Shown here in pieces: positions 27,803 to 36,568 of a DNA stretch of 64,000 nucleotides. Source of the stretch: Anaerolineae bacterium (GTDB taxonomy: Bacteria > Chloroflexota > Anaerolineae > Promineifilales > Promineifilaceae); contig JAMLHW010000017.1 in NCBI GenBank assembly GCA_023954475.1, positions 43,128 through 107,127 on the forward strand, written 5' to 3'. Within the stretch, counting starts at the first letter, position 1, and each line of letters begins with the position of its first letter. Both the position numbers and the translations under genes were made by a program. The notes beneath the pieces were generated by a model. The model saw only the letters and a list, made by a program, of their open reading frames with translations. It did no database searches and had not been told where the DNA came from.

Positions 27803-29733
27803 TGACTGCGCTCCACGTCTTTGATCAGTTGGTCGATCACGATCGTATCGTATGGTTGCCCACCAAATGTGACCGGTGTGTATTGGTCAATCCAGGGCTT
27901 GGTGAGCAGAAAATCCCCGCGCACATAAAGCGGCGCAATCGGAAAAAGTCCATCATCGCTGAAGAAATCATTCTCGACACGACGATAGAGCTGGTCGCGC
28001 TCATCAGGTGAAAACGCGACACCTGCCTGACGAATGAGATCGTCGGTTGCGGAACAGGGGCGATTCGGCCGATTATCGATTTCACAATGCAGCACATCAT
28101 AATACCAGTTGTGTGCATCGGGATAAAACGACGCCCAGCCCAAATCATAGATATCCGGCCGATTTTGACCGGCCGAACGACGCGTATTGGCTAGCAACGT
28201 TCCAAACTGCACCTGCTCAATCACAATTTGAGCCGGATCACAGCCTAACGTCTCCACCCACATATCACGCACCGTCTCCGCATGTTGCAAAGCAATGTCC
28301 GACGTGCCAATCATATAGCGAATCTCACCCAGCAATTGACACGCACCAAAACCGCTTTCAACAAGTTGAAACTGCGCATAACTCGGACTATAACCAACAC
28401 CGACCTCATCAATCGGCGGTGTGTACAAAACACCCGGCGGGGCAAAATGACTCATTGCCAACCCCTCGCGCCCATAAACTTCTGTGATGAGGCGATCACG
28501 GTCAATGGCAGCACTAAACGCACGGCGCACCTCCGGCACAGCAAAAACGGGGCTGTCGAAGTTAAATCCCAAATAAAACGCTTCCTGCCGCAAAGCCAGC
28601 AACACACGCGGGTTCAACGGATCGAGAAACGCGTCGGCTTGCTGTGCTGGTAGCGGCGTTATGTCGAGGAATTGTTCCTGCCAGACGTCAAATGCTTCAG
28701 AACGCGTTTCGTAGCGATAGAGATTGACGAGTTCCACATTGCCCTCAACCGGTAGAGACCAGTGTGGATTGCGCTGCAATATGTTCAGATCAAGTGGTTC
28801 ACCCACCGGCTTTTCACCCAACACCAGCGTCTTTTGCGCCTCGCTCATATTGAGCAAGACAAATGGACCGTTTGAAACGAATATTTCAGGATCAAGCCAA
28901 TCCAGTTCCTCATCCTGCACCCATTCGGCCGGTAAAGGATACATCATCGGCATCGATGTCATGGTCAGAAAATAGGATGCCGGTTCCACGAGCGAAAATG
29001 AGACCTCCGTATCACTCAATGCCCGCACGCCAATGCGCTCCAAATCGGCCGAAGTCGCTTTCTGCAAACTGTTGACAGCCTGACATCCTTCAATGATGAA
29101 GAGAAGGAAAACATCAGGCATGCGTGTTGCCGGATCGCATGCACGGCGCACAGCAAATACGACGTCGTTGGCAGTAACGGGACGCACGCGATCCACACCA
29201 ACCGGTTCAAATTGTGCATCCTCACTGAAAATCGACGCTGATAACTGGCGGGGACGCACCCAATACACATCATCACGTAAATTGAATGTCCACGTCAGGC
29301 CATCCTGACTGACATTCCAGTTCAAGGCCAACTCAGACTCAATCGCATTGGTACGCGGATTGTGATTAGTCAAACCGCCGTAGAGATTCTCGATCAGATC
29401 CAGAGTTGGCTGATCGGTGACCAGCTGCGGATCGAATGGTGCATAGTCGTCAAAGACGCTTGCATCCAGTTCGACGACTGAGGGGAGAGGTGTGCTGTCA
29501 CTGTTTGCAGCGACACGTGTGGGGGGCGGTGTAGGTGTTAAAACACGCGTAATGACGAGTTCTTCACCTTCGAATTCAATAACTTCCGTCACCACAATGT
29601 GTGTATTGTCAACGTTTTCCTGGCAGGCTACAATAAGGCAGATGCCCCCAATCACAGCCAATTTGCGACTATGTGACCATAGCCACACAACGCCATCGTG
29701 CAATACTTGTCGAAGTTCGATCACGTAATCCAT
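27799..29733 (-). CDS. ABC transporter substrate-binding lipoprotein, peptide/nickel family 5
   Basis: 644 residues. The N-terminus has a short cytoplasmic piece, then a lipoprotein signal ending LIVAC, so it is lipid-anchored outside the membrane. The body fits the SBP_bac_5 family: TDQPTLDLIENLYGGLT, LNWNVSQDGLTWTFNLRDDVYW, FNFDSPVFAVPEVRRAFSAAID. These proteins deliver oligopeptides or metals to a permease, but no permease or ATPase gene is adjacent, so partner genes must be elsewhere. Its stop overlaps the GTG start of rsmG. Ligand is unknown. Confidence 0.88.
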   Translation of the reverse strand: MDYVIELRQVLHDGVVWLWSHSRKLAVIGGICLIVACQENVDNTHIVVTEVIEFEGEELVITRVLTPTPPPTRVAANSDSTPLPSVVELDASVFDDYAPFDPQLVTDQPTLDLIENLYGGLTNHNPRTNAIESELALNWNVSQDGLTWTFNLRDDVYWVRPRQLSASIFSEDAQFEPVGVDRVRPVTANDVVFAVRRACDPATRMPDVFLLFIIEGCQAVNSLQKATSADLERIGVRALSDTEVSFSLVEPASYFLTMTSMPMMYPLPAEWVQDEELDWLDPEIFVSNGPFVLLNMSEAQKTLVLGEKPVGEPLDLNILQRNPHWSLPVEGNVELVNLYRYETRSEAFDVWQEQFLDITPLPAQQADAFLDPLNPRVLLALRQEAFYLGFNFDSPVFAVPEVRRAFSAAIDRDRLITEVYGREGLAMSHFAPPGVLYTPPIDEVGVGYSPSYAQFQLVESGFGACQLLGEIRYMIGTSDIALQHAETVRDMWVETLGCDPAQIVIEQVQFGTLLANTRRSAGQNRPDIYDLGWASFYPDAHNWYYDVLHCEIDNRPNRPCSATDDLIRQAGVAFSPDERDQLYRRVENDFFSDDGLFPIAPLYVRGDFLLTKPWIDQYTPVTFGGQPYDTIVIDQLIKDVERSQ

Positions 29734-29958
29734 GGCAATTTACCGCCGAGGCAGTAGACGCCATCCTATCTCATCAAGGCTACTCCGACAAGTCAAATAC
29801 CCTATTTTCCCTCAAAATCGCCAAAAAAGTGGGGGAAGATAGGGATTTTAGGCATGAAATGTTAACAATTGGTCAGTAGTTACACCAATACAACATAAAC
29901 TGGCCCTGGCAGATGCCACAACAGATTGGTCTGCGGAACGAGTGAATCGGAAACCTGA

Positions 29959-30186
29959 TTAGCTACTGATGTTGTGTCCCAACCAGAAGTGATGGGGCAA
30001 AATATACTCAGCCGGCATGACCTGAATTGCACCGACATGTTGTTCGGCCGATATCGTTTCCTTATTGACAAAACACAAATCGGCCGATTGACCGTATTTC
30101 TGATTGTAATACGCCGCAGCGCGGTCAATTTTCTCTTCCAACGTGCGATTCTTGCTCAGATCCAACCACAACATACCTTGATTCAT
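29959..30186 (-). CDS. small conserved protein of unknown function
   Basis: 75 residues. AAGGAAGG lies 5 bases before the ATG, which supports that it is real. It reads MLWLDLSKNRTLEEKI, then AAAYYNQKYGQSADLCFVN and a His/Pro-rich end. It resembles short uncharacterised Chloroflexota proteins with the AxxYYxxKYG core, but no function is known to me. It begins 63 bases after the FtsK/HerA-like gene and is likely cotranscribed with it. The 225 bases between its stop and the lipoprotein start show nothing I recognise. Confidence 0.7.
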   Translation of the reverse strand: MNQGMLWLDLSKNRTLEEKIDRAAAYYNQKYGQSADLCFVNKETISAEQHVGAIQVMPAEYILPHHFWLGHNISS

Positions 30187-30249
30187 TGTAACCTTCCTTG
30201 GACCGATTTGCGGTCATCATTGCCGACATTTGTCAATTGATTGAACTTT

Positions 30250-31488
30250 CTACCGAATACGCTGTGTCTCAGCGACAACGGTGTTGTGCGTATCGCGTGC
30301 AGTGCGTGCATCCGCTCCCGACTCATCGAGAAACATCAGTTCACCATTACGGACGACAAATGGTGTTTCCAACGTCACCGGATTTTGGGGAGCCAAATTC
30401 GGCCGAATCACATGCGGTTGAGCTAACAACCGTGGCGTACGCCGTTGCACCTGCTCCATCTGCTGCAACGCCCACAGCATCTCATGTTCCGCCAGATACG
30501 CCCCCTGAAAATACGTCATCTTGCCTCCGGAAACCGCCGCAAACTCTCCCTTGCCCAGCAATTGCTCGGCATACGAATTGCGCAAACCGGTAGCCGCATG
30601 GGCTTCTGTTTCATCAGGAACCTGCCCAACCAGGCGCACACCGAGATACGACTTCAGCAGATTGTCCAGCAGATCGGCGCGGGCGCTGCGTGCCGCAACA
30701 ACGACATAGATATGCGCATCAGCCCCTTTCTGCAACAACTGTGTCAACAAACGGCGCGTCGTCTGCGCGTCCCCATGAAGCAACAGTTCCAACCGGTCGA
30801 TCAGTACCAGAATCAACGGTGCATGGCGATTGTGCTGAATGCGATAATCAGCCTCTTCAACCAGAAATTGCAGCGCTTCAACTGATGTGGACACATCGGT
30901 AATAACCGGCATCAGCAGGTGCGGGATATAGTTGAGCGCCCGCAAACCACCGGGATGCGTACCGCGCACTTGAGGGTCCAGAACAGCCATCTGCAAATAG
31001 GCTTGTCGATTGGTCAATGCCAGAGATACGGCAATCGATTGGAGCAAGCTCGTTTTGCCCGCTGCCTGCGCACCGACAATGAGCGCGTGTTGCAAATCCT
31101 CTGCGGTTAAATCCAGCCGCACAGGTTTGCCGTCTTCGGCCAGCCCCAGTGTGGCTTGCAAGGATGGTGGCCGCGGCTCACGCTCCAGCAGAGCCAACAA
31201 CGGTACCGCTGCAGCCGGCGACTGAATGACATCGAGTTGTGCTCCATTCGGAGTCGGTGAAACAGCTACATCAGAAACACCAAGAGAGCGCGTTAAATCG
31301 CGTTTGAGCGCTTGCACGCGTTGCCACAAGGAGTCCATCCGGCCCTGAATCTGGAATTGCGTGCGTTGAGGCGATGCTGAACCATGCGTTACGCGCGCGT
31401 CAGCTTGATTTCGGCCGAAAACATGCTCAATTCGCATCGTCTGCATCTCCAATTGTTGTTGAAACCGTTGTTTTTCACTCATATCCAT
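30250..31488 (-). CDS. FtsK/HerA-like P-loop ATPase, putative SOS gene
   Basis: 412 residues. The P-loop GAQAAGKTSLLQS (about 150-163) and the following LSLALTNRQAYLQMAVLDPQ and LILVLIDRLELLLHGDA (Walker B) fit the FtsK/SpoIIIE/HerA ATPase class, as does the VVVAARSARADLLDNLLKS block. These enzymes usually move double-stranded DNA or proteins on it. It lacks the N-terminal membrane helices and C-terminal gamma domain of FtsK, so it is a soluble minimal motor. A perfect GAACACATGTTC box lies 26 bases before the start, and lexA is directly upstream. A DNA-damage role is therefore plausible but unproven. Confidence 0.8.
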   Translation of the reverse strand: MDMSEKQRFQQQLEMQTMRIEHVFGRNQADARVTHGSASPQRTQFQIQGRMDSLWQRVQALKRDLTRSLGVSDVAVSPTPNGAQLDVIQSPAAAVPLLALLEREPRPPSLQATLGLAEDGKPVRLDLTAEDLQHALIVGAQAAGKTSLLQSIAVSLALTNRQAYLQMAVLDPQVRGTHPGGLRALNYIPHLLMPVITDVSTSVEALQFLVEEADYRIQHNRHAPLILVLIDRLELLLHGDAQTTRRLLTQLLQKGADAHIYVVVAARSARADLLDNLLKSYLGVRLVGQVPDETEAHAATGLRNSYAEQLLGKGEFAAVSGGKMTYFQGAYLAEHEMLWALQQMEQVQRRTPRLLAQPHVIRPNLAPQNPVTLETPFVVRNGELMFLDESGADARTARDTHNTVVAETQRIR

Positions 31489-31514
31489 TCACCACCGCGT
31501 TCTTTCACGGTAAA

Positions 31515-31526
31515 GAACACATGTTC
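31515..31526. promoter_or_regulatory. LexA (SOS) box upstream of the FtsK/HerA-like gene
   Basis: GAACACATGTTC matches the Bacillus-type LexA consensus GAAC-RNRY-GTTC at every position. It lies between the lexA terminator and the start of the ATPase gene, 26 bases before its ATG, where a bound repressor would block transcription. Confidence 0.75.
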
Positions 31527-31537
31527 TATTTCGATGT

Positions 31538-31563
31538 AAAAAAAGAACGGCAGGCTGCCGTTC
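31538..31563 (-). terminator. rho-independent terminator of lexA
   Basis: On the minus strand GAACGGCA pairs with TGCCGTTC (loop GCC), followed by TTTTTTT. It directly follows the lexA stop and separates lexA from the FtsK/HerA-like gene. Confidence 0.9.
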
Positions 31564-31590
31564 ATATGAATTGTTAGCTATTCCAGTCGA

Positions 31591-32262
31591 TCACGTCTGG
31601 CGAATCACCATCACGACCTTACCTTGAATTTGCAGTGCATCCGGTTCGACATAAATCGGATCCATCGTGCGGTTTGCAGGTTGCAGACGTACACGATCCT
31701 TTTCGGCATGGAAATGTTTCAAAGTCGTCGTACCGTCATCCATCAGCCAAGCAGCAACCATATCGCCTTCGTTGGCTGTTTCCTGCTTGCGCAAGATCAC
31801 AATGTCACCATCGTTAACCATGGCATCGATCATCGAATCACCGCTGACGCGCAGTGCATAAAGATTGTCGTGACGCGGTGGCAACATGCTGGCCGCGATT
31901 TCGACCGCGTCGTCCTCGTCATAGGTTGCAAATGCATCATTGCCCACTTCAATCGGCTCACCGGCGACAATGTTGCCCGCTAATGGCAGCCGCACAAGCG
32001 TCTCTTCAAGCGTGACGCGCACCGAGCCAAACAGCTTCTGTGCTTTCTCAGTCAGACGCAATCCGCGTGATACTTCGGCGTCACGCATGACGTAGCCTTT
32101 CTCACGCAGTTTGTTCAAGTTGTAGTTGACCACCGATGTGGAAGAGATATCGGTTGCTTTACCGATTTCACGAATTGTGGGAGGGCGGCCACTATCGTCC
32201 ATATAGGAGTCGATATATGTCAAAATGTTTTTTTGCCGCTTGGATAACTCTGCTTTGGCCAT
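31591..32262 (-). CDS. lexA: LexA repressor
   Basis: 223 residues from ATG at 32262, chosen for GGAG six bases upstream. N-terminal winged helix with KRQKNILTYIDSYM and PPTIREIGKATDISS. The autocleavage site is Ala100-Gly101 (IVAGEP). The Ser-Lys dyad is Ser143 (SGDSM) and Lys182 (TLKHF), 39 apart. RecA-stimulated self-cleavage relieves repression of DNA repair genes. A palindromic box sits between its own -35 and -10 elements, so it is autoregulated. It is followed by a terminator and then another LexA box. Confidence 0.96.
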   Translation of the reverse strand: MAKAELSKRQKNILTYIDSYMDDSGRPPTIREIGKATDISSTSVVNYNLNKLREKGYVMRDAEVSRGLRLTEKAQKLFGSVRVTLEETLVRLPLAGNIVAGEPIEVGNDAFATYDEDDAVEIAASMLPPRHDNLYALRVSGDSMIDAMVNDGDIVILRKQETANEGDMVAAWLMDDGTTTLKHFHAEKDRVRLQPANRTMDPIYVEPDALQIQGKVVMVIRQT

Positions 32263-32330
32263 GCTGTACTCCACTGGTGTTCGCACTCAAAAATTCAATA
32301 ATAGAACGTATACTCCGCTCATTTGTTCTG

Positions 32331-32360
32331 AGTATAGCACGAACACCTGTTCGTAGTCAA
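32331..32360 (-). promoter_or_regulatory. lexA promoter
   Basis: On the minus strand: -35 TTGACT, 18-base spacer, -10 TATACT. The spacer holds the LexA box. The predicted transcript starts about 60 bases before the lexA ATG. Confidence 0.85.
32340..32353. promoter_or_regulatory. LexA (SOS) box in the lexA promoter
   Basis: CGAACACCTGTTCG is a near-perfect palindrome. It matches the Bacillus-type SOS consensus except that the third central base is C instead of purine. A half-site GAACGTAT lies closer to the start codon near 32313. Location inside the promoter spacer predicts direct repression. Confidence 0.75.
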
Positions 32361-32395
32361 GGCTTAAATTACTTTTTTTGTGAGATTAATCAGGG

Positions 32396-33040
32396 TCAAC
32401 GCTCGAAGCCACGCCACCAGGAAGGTGGGTTTCGTTTTTTCTTGCCTGTCGATTTGTCTGCGCTATCCTCTTCGGCCGATTGCACTCTTTCGGATGTTGC
32501 AGCGACATCAAACTGGATGGCAACGACTTGCTGCAATGCTTCCAACTGGCCCAGCGCATGGGCCGCCTCTTTTTCGGCTGCCCGTCGCGCCGGTTCCACT
32601 TCGTCAAGCGTTTGACGCAGTTGATCGCGCTCATTTGTCAGTGCCTTGATTTGGGCGCGGGCCGCAGTCAGTTCCAGCTCCAACTCATAGACGCGGGAAG
32701 CGAGTGCGTTGCGACCTGTCATGGGAGGCACATCGGTCGTCATGACAACATCGTCTACCAGTTGGTCTTCGAGCAAATCGGCCGAAAGTCGGCTTTTAAT
32801 CTCGGCGAATGTCTGTCCACCGTCACGCCGCCGTTTGACAATGCGAAACACACGCACATCGTTCGGCGTATACCGCTTACGCGTTGCATTGCCTTTTTGC
32901 CCTACGGGCGATTCCAGCCACTGCCGAAACAGACGATCCCACGTACGCAACGTTGCCTGGCTGATGCCCAATAGCTGGCTCACTTCACGCCGTGTTTCAG
33001 GATAGCGGGTGTTGCTGGATAAACTTGCTCTCGTTCCCAT
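32396..33040 (-). CDS. MerR-like HTH transcriptional regulator with coiled-coil tail
   Basis: 214 residues from ATG at 33040; the longer frame upstream crosses its promoter and is ignored. Residues about 10-75 are a MerR-type winged helix: REVSQLLGISQATLRTWDRLF then RYTPNDVRVFRIVKRRRDGGQTF. Residues about 130-185 (ELELELTAARAQIKALTNERDQLR) form a long coiled coil for dimerisation. The C-terminus is Lys/Ser-rich (GKKKRNPPSWW). No effector domain is visible. A strong promoter is present. Target genes are unknown; its divergent or adjacent genes are lexA and the ATP-grasp set. Confidence 0.82.
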   Translation of the reverse strand: MGTRASLSSNTRYPETRREVSQLLGISQATLRTWDRLFRQWLESPVGQKGNATRKRYTPNDVRVFRIVKRRRDGGQTFAEIKSRLSADLLEDQLVDDVVMTTDVPPMTGRNALASRVYELELELTAARAQIKALTNERDQLRQTLDEVEPARRAAEKEAAHALGQLEALQQVVAIQFDVAATSERVQSAEEDSADKSTGKKKRNPPSWWRGFER

Positions 33041-33112
33041 ATTTCTTGCTTGCAAGAGTTGTGTCACTTGTACGTGCAATTGTTGCGATCCTACAACAAA
33101 GCCGTCTTTGAC

Positions 33113-33141
33113 ATAATACACACCACGCCCCATTCTGGCAA
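33113..33141 (-). promoter_or_regulatory. promoter of the MerR-like gene
   Basis: On the minus strand: -35 TTGCCA, 17-base spacer, -10 TATTAT. It starts inside the terminator tail of the upstream ATP-grasp gene and implies a leader of about 65 bases before the ATG at 33040. Confidence 0.7.
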
Positions 33142-33142
33142 G

Positions 33143-33174
33143 AAAAAACCGAACTCCTGTGCAGAAGTCCGGTT
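33143..33174 (-). terminator. rho-independent terminator of the ATP-grasp/esterase operon
   Basis: On the minus strand AACCGGACT pairs with AGTTCGGTT (9 bp, one G-U), 11-base loop, then TTTTTT. It ends the three-gene operon 35575-33204. Confidence 0.85.
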
Positions 33175-33203
33175 TTGATACATAAATGGCAATTAAAACG
33201 ACT

Positions 33204-34559
33204 TCAACGTCGTTTATCAATCACAAATGTCGGTACGGTCGATCCACCACCCGCCGTCACATTGAGCAGCGGCTCGGTCGACAGGCGTGTCAAACAACCG
33301 TCCATGAAATCGCCATAGAAAACAAATGGGGCTGTATCTAACTGCCGGTCGATAAACTGGACACGTCCATCAATGTAGCTGGGATACGGTTCTGTCGGCA
33401 GAATAATCCGTTCCTGAACCACATAAGGTACACTGAGCGCGGCCTGTACCGAATTTTCCCAACTCTGTGTGTCCACAGTCCAGCCCAGAACGATGCCGCG
33501 TCCACCGTAATCTTCATTGGGCTTAAGCACCATCCGATCTTTGTGCTCGACGATGAAGGGAATCAAATCGATGTCTTTTCCTTTGTAGACAGTGCGCCGT
33601 TCTTCTACCATGCGTGTCCACGGAATGTGGGCATTGATAACTTCTCTCTCTGCACCAGTGAAGTAATGCTCGTTGCGCTCATCGCCCAACACAGCAAAAC
33701 TGGCCTTTTTGTAGAGAATTTTGCAGCGGAACGGATTGACCATACAGACTGCGTTGTCGCGTACGGCACGGACTACATCGCTCTCCATACCCAGGCGCTT
33801 GATCAACTCGTCGATCAAAACGCGTTTGTAAATCAAGGTAATGTGGTAATCACCTGCCATCAGCTTGCCGTTACGGTATTCAACTTCACGCGGATCGACG
33901 ATTTTGCATTGTAATCCGTGTTCACGGAAGTAGCGGTCGAACAGGACAAATTCACTGTACGTCGGCACCTCGCGCCAGTCCAAAATGGCGATGCGCATAT
34001 CATCTGTCCGATAAGGCCATTGATAGTAGGTTTCCATCAGCACGTGCATGGTGCTCATTCGCGCCGGTAAGGGGCGTAGTTCGTAGTGACGGGAAAATTT
34101 GCGCAGAATTGGTGCTGCCCAGAATGCCTCGGTGAGCATATCGTTGTACGCTGCTGCCGCCGGTACTTCGGCATTGAATTCGGTAAACAAGAGCGTACCG
34201 GTATCGGTGACAAAAAAGGCGTCGAGGCGGGAGAGCGGTGACGCGTGTCGAATGCCGGGGTCGGCTTGAATCAATTCTTCTTCCCAGTCGAGCAGACCGA
34301 ATTGACGGCGGAACGGCTCGTCGATCATTGCCAGGCGATACGCTTTGTCAAACGCTGCCATGAGCAGACGGACACGTGTTTGCAGGAAGTTGTATTGCTC
34401 GCTGGTCAAAAACCGGGGTCGCAATACGGTACACAGCGGACGGTCGCCGAAATACAAACCGCGCTTCAGTTGTTGTTCTTTGAGATGTTCGGCCGAAACT
34501 TTGGCCAGTCGGTTGGTCAACAGGTCGTGATAGGTATTGATCGCGTCACGCAGTATCAT
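33204..34559 (-). CDS. putative circularly permuted ATP-grasp ligase
   Basis: 451 residues, no signal peptide. I see no exact family I can name, but the pattern fits large ATP-grasp amide ligases: [52 protein letters not shown] and near the end [16 protein letters not shown], the ATP-binding Lys-and-glycine loop. Such enzymes join a carboxylate to an amine using ATP through an acyl phosphate. It is the last of three genes reading leftward, 11 bases after the RimK-like gene stop, with a GGTGG ribosome binding site. See the neighbouring esterase. Confidence 0.72.
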   Translation of the reverse strand: MILRDAINTYHDLLTNRLAKVSAEHLKEQQLKRGLYFGDRPLCTVLRPRFLTSEQYNFLQTRVRLLMAAFDKAYRLAMIDEPFRRQFGLLDWEEELIQADPGIRHASPLSRLDAFFVTDTGTLLFTEFNAEVPAAAAYNDMLTEAFWAAPILRKFSRHYELRPLPARMSTMHVLMETYYQWPYRTDDMRIAILDWREVPTYSEFVLFDRYFREHGLQCKIVDPREVEYRNGKLMAGDYHITLIYKRVLIDELIKRLGMESDVVRAVRDNAVCMVNPFRCKILYKKASFAVLGDERNEHYFTGAEREVINAHIPWTRMVEERRTVYKGKDIDLIPFIVEHKDRMVLKPNEDYGGRGIVLGWTVDTQSWENSVQAALSVPYVVQERIILPTEPYPSYIDGRVQFIDRQLDTAPFVFYGDFMDGCLTRLSTEPLLNVTAGGGSTVPTFVIDKRR

Positions 34560-34570
34560 TCACCACCGCC

Positions 34571-35500
34571 TTACTGACCGCCAAAGAACTGATGCCAGCG
34601 CGTCTTCTCGACTTGCCGATCATGACTCTTGGCCATTTTGATCGCCATCGTCGCCATTTCGCCCACAACCCAATCAAAATAGTGTGGTGTGAGTGAGTTG
34701 ATGTCCATATCGGGCGCGGGATTCATGAAGTCTATGGCATAAGGTACGCCGTCGGCAATGGCCCATTCGACTGAATTCATGTCGTAGTCGAGCGCCCGCA
34801 CCAATTTCAGCGAATCCTCAACAATACGCGCTCCCATTTCGGCCGATAAGTGGGCATGATCGACAATATAACGCCTTGTCCCCGGATCATAGCGCATCGG
34901 CAATACCTGCTCCTGACCGAGACACAGGCAACGCACGTAATGCGTCCATTCAATGAACTCCTGTGCGATCATCGTCATCAGGCCTGTTTCATTATAAGAA
35001 CTGATCAACTCATCGATAGAATGGCAGACATAGACATCGCGCCAGCCGCCGCCGTGCGCATCTTTAAGCACACACGGCAGCCCGACATACTCGACAACCC
35101 CTTCCCAATCAAACGGGTATTTCAAGTTGCGCAAACTTTTGTGGTGATCGATACCGGGAATGTAGGAATGGTTGGGCAGTACCATCGTTTTGGGATGGGC
35201 AACACCCAGCTTCGTCGCCAGTGCCGATTCAAAGAACTTGTCATCGGCCGACCACATGAACGGATTGTTGACGATTTTTGTGCCTTGCAACAATGCATAT
35301 TTGAGAAACGAGCGATAGTACGGCACTTCGTGTGAAATCCGGTCAATGATGACAGCATATTCGGCCGGTTCATCCATCCGCGTGCCACCTAACATGACAT
35401 ACTCAGCCACTACGCCTTCGTCACGTCTGTTAACTTCTTCAATAAATTTCGGCGGGAATGACCATTCCATACCAACCAGCAAACCAACTCGCAATGTCAT
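34571..35500 (-). CDS. ATP-grasp ligase, RimK-like
   Basis: 309 residues. GGAGG sits at ideal distance from the ATG. Features of the ATP-grasp fold: IIDRISHEVPYYRSFLKYAL and NNPFMWSADDKFF (N-terminal), LPCVLKDAHGGGWRDVYV (ATP-binding Lys and glycine-rich loop), and AIADGVPYAIDFMNPAPDMD (metal-binding Asp/Asn). This is the layout seen in enzymes that ligate amino acids or other amines. Substrates are unknown. It starts 74 bases after the esterase gene on the same strand and is followed 11 bases later by the second ATP-grasp gene, so all three are likely one operon. Confidence 0.8.
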   Translation of the reverse strand: MTLRVGLLVGMEWSFPPKFIEEVNRRDEGVVAEYVMLGGTRMDEPAEYAVIIDRISHEVPYYRSFLKYALLQGTKIVNNPFMWSADDKFFESALATKLGVAHPKTMVLPNHSYIPGIDHHKSLRNLKYPFDWEGVVEYVGLPCVLKDAHGGGWRDVYVCHSIDELISSYNETGLMTMIAQEFIEWTHYVRCLCLGQEQVLPMRYDPGTRRYIVDHAHLSAEMGARIVEDSLKLVRALDYDMNSVEWAIADGVPYAIDFMNPAPDMDINSLTPHYFDWVVGEMATMAIKMAKSHDRQVEKTRWHQFFGGQ

Positions 35501-35574
35501 GTCTTACCTCCATGAACTGTAAACAAAATAGGGATAGAAAAGGATTGATGAGGCCGATTGTCTGCGCTGCATGC

Positions 35575-36300
35575 TCAATCGTGGCCGCCAATATACAGTT
35601 TGATCATTTGCTCCCAATACGGCCAATCATGCGCCCAGCCATCCCAAGCACGCAAGGCATTGCCAATACCTTTTTGCCATAAAACGCGTGACATGTCCTG
35701 GCTGTTTTGGTGTAGCGTATCGTCTCGCCCACTGACGATGATGATATCGATGTGTCGCATCGCTTCCAGCCGGTTGTGATCGTGTTCGGCCGAAACAAAC
35801 GCCATCGGGTTGTTGTTATGAACATGCTCGTCAATATGGCCACTCGTCCAGCGATCGATGCTGTAGATACCGCTCAGACCAAGAATGCGGCCGGTCAAAT
35901 GGGGATGGCGCAAACCAAAGTTCATCGCGTGATACGCGCCAAAGCTCGCGCCCAACGTGATCAGGAACGGATTCCGATTCAAACTGTGCATAAACGGCAG
36001 CACTTCATAACGCAGGTAATTATCATACTGAGTCTGACGCCACGCGCGATCACCCGGCCATTTGTCGTGGGCGTACCAGCTTTCAGCATCGACGCTATCG
36101 ACACAGAAAATCTGCAACCAACCGCGCTCGATTTGCTCTCCCAGTACGTCCCAGCGGAACATCTGGCGATCTTCCCACTCGTAATAACGTCCTTTCGATG
36201 TCGGAAAAACCAACACGCGTGCGCCTGCATGGCCTAATACCAGCAATTCCATATTGCGCTCTAGAGATGGGCTATGCCAACGATGATATTCACGTTTCAT
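35575..36300 (-). CDS. putative esterase, alpha/beta-hydrolase (COG4947-like)
   Basis: 241 residues. It fits the esterase D-like group: HSPSLERNMELLVLGHAGARVLVFPTSKG at the start, nucleophile elbow GASFGAYHA (Ser about 118), and later the acid SGRDDTLHQN and terminal His in WDGWAHDWPYW. It is the first gene of a three-gene minus-strand set with two ATP-grasp ligases; it may hydrolyse or transfer the ester or amide product made by them. This link is inferred from order only. Start at ATG 36300, with GGAAAA upstream. Confidence 0.78.
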   Translation of the reverse strand: MKREYHRWHSPSLERNMELLVLGHAGARVLVFPTSKGRYYEWEDRQMFRWDVLGEQIERGWLQIFCVDSVDAESWYAHDKWPGDRAWRQTQYDNYLRYEVLPFMHSLNRNPFLITLGASFGAYHAMNFGLRHPHLTGRILGLSGIYSIDRWTSGHIDEHVHNNNPMAFVSAEHDHNRLEAMRHIDIIIVSGRDDTLHQNSQDMSRVLWQKGIGNALRAWDGWAHDWPYWEQMIKLYIGGHD

Positions 36301-36568
36301 GCTACGATTTTCCTTGTGCCTGACTCAATTCCAGGTATATCGGCCGATTCTATGTTCTTTTGACAATCGTCTTCGTTGAGCCGACCTGTCACCGGGAGCT
36401 TTTGCATTTACCCTTATTGCCAGAGCTGAGTCCATCAAAGCCGACTTTGGCGACTCTTTTGACAAGACCGTTTGCCGCTCAGCCTGCGTTTTTCTCTTTC
36501 CTTATTGTCGCTTCCAACGCCCTGTTTGTAAAGACGCTCGCCAAATTGCCTTGAGCGTGACGATCCGA

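Noticed and set aside
33041..33220. 60-residue N-terminal extension of the MerR-like protein
   Set aside because: The extension overlaps its own promoter and the upstream terminator, and its sequence is not protein-like. The start was placed at 33040.
36301..36568. Small plus-strand frame 36360-36554 in the pepA-esterase gap
   Set aside because: It has no ribosome binding site or recognisable family, and its base use does not match neighbours. The gap is more likely a control region.
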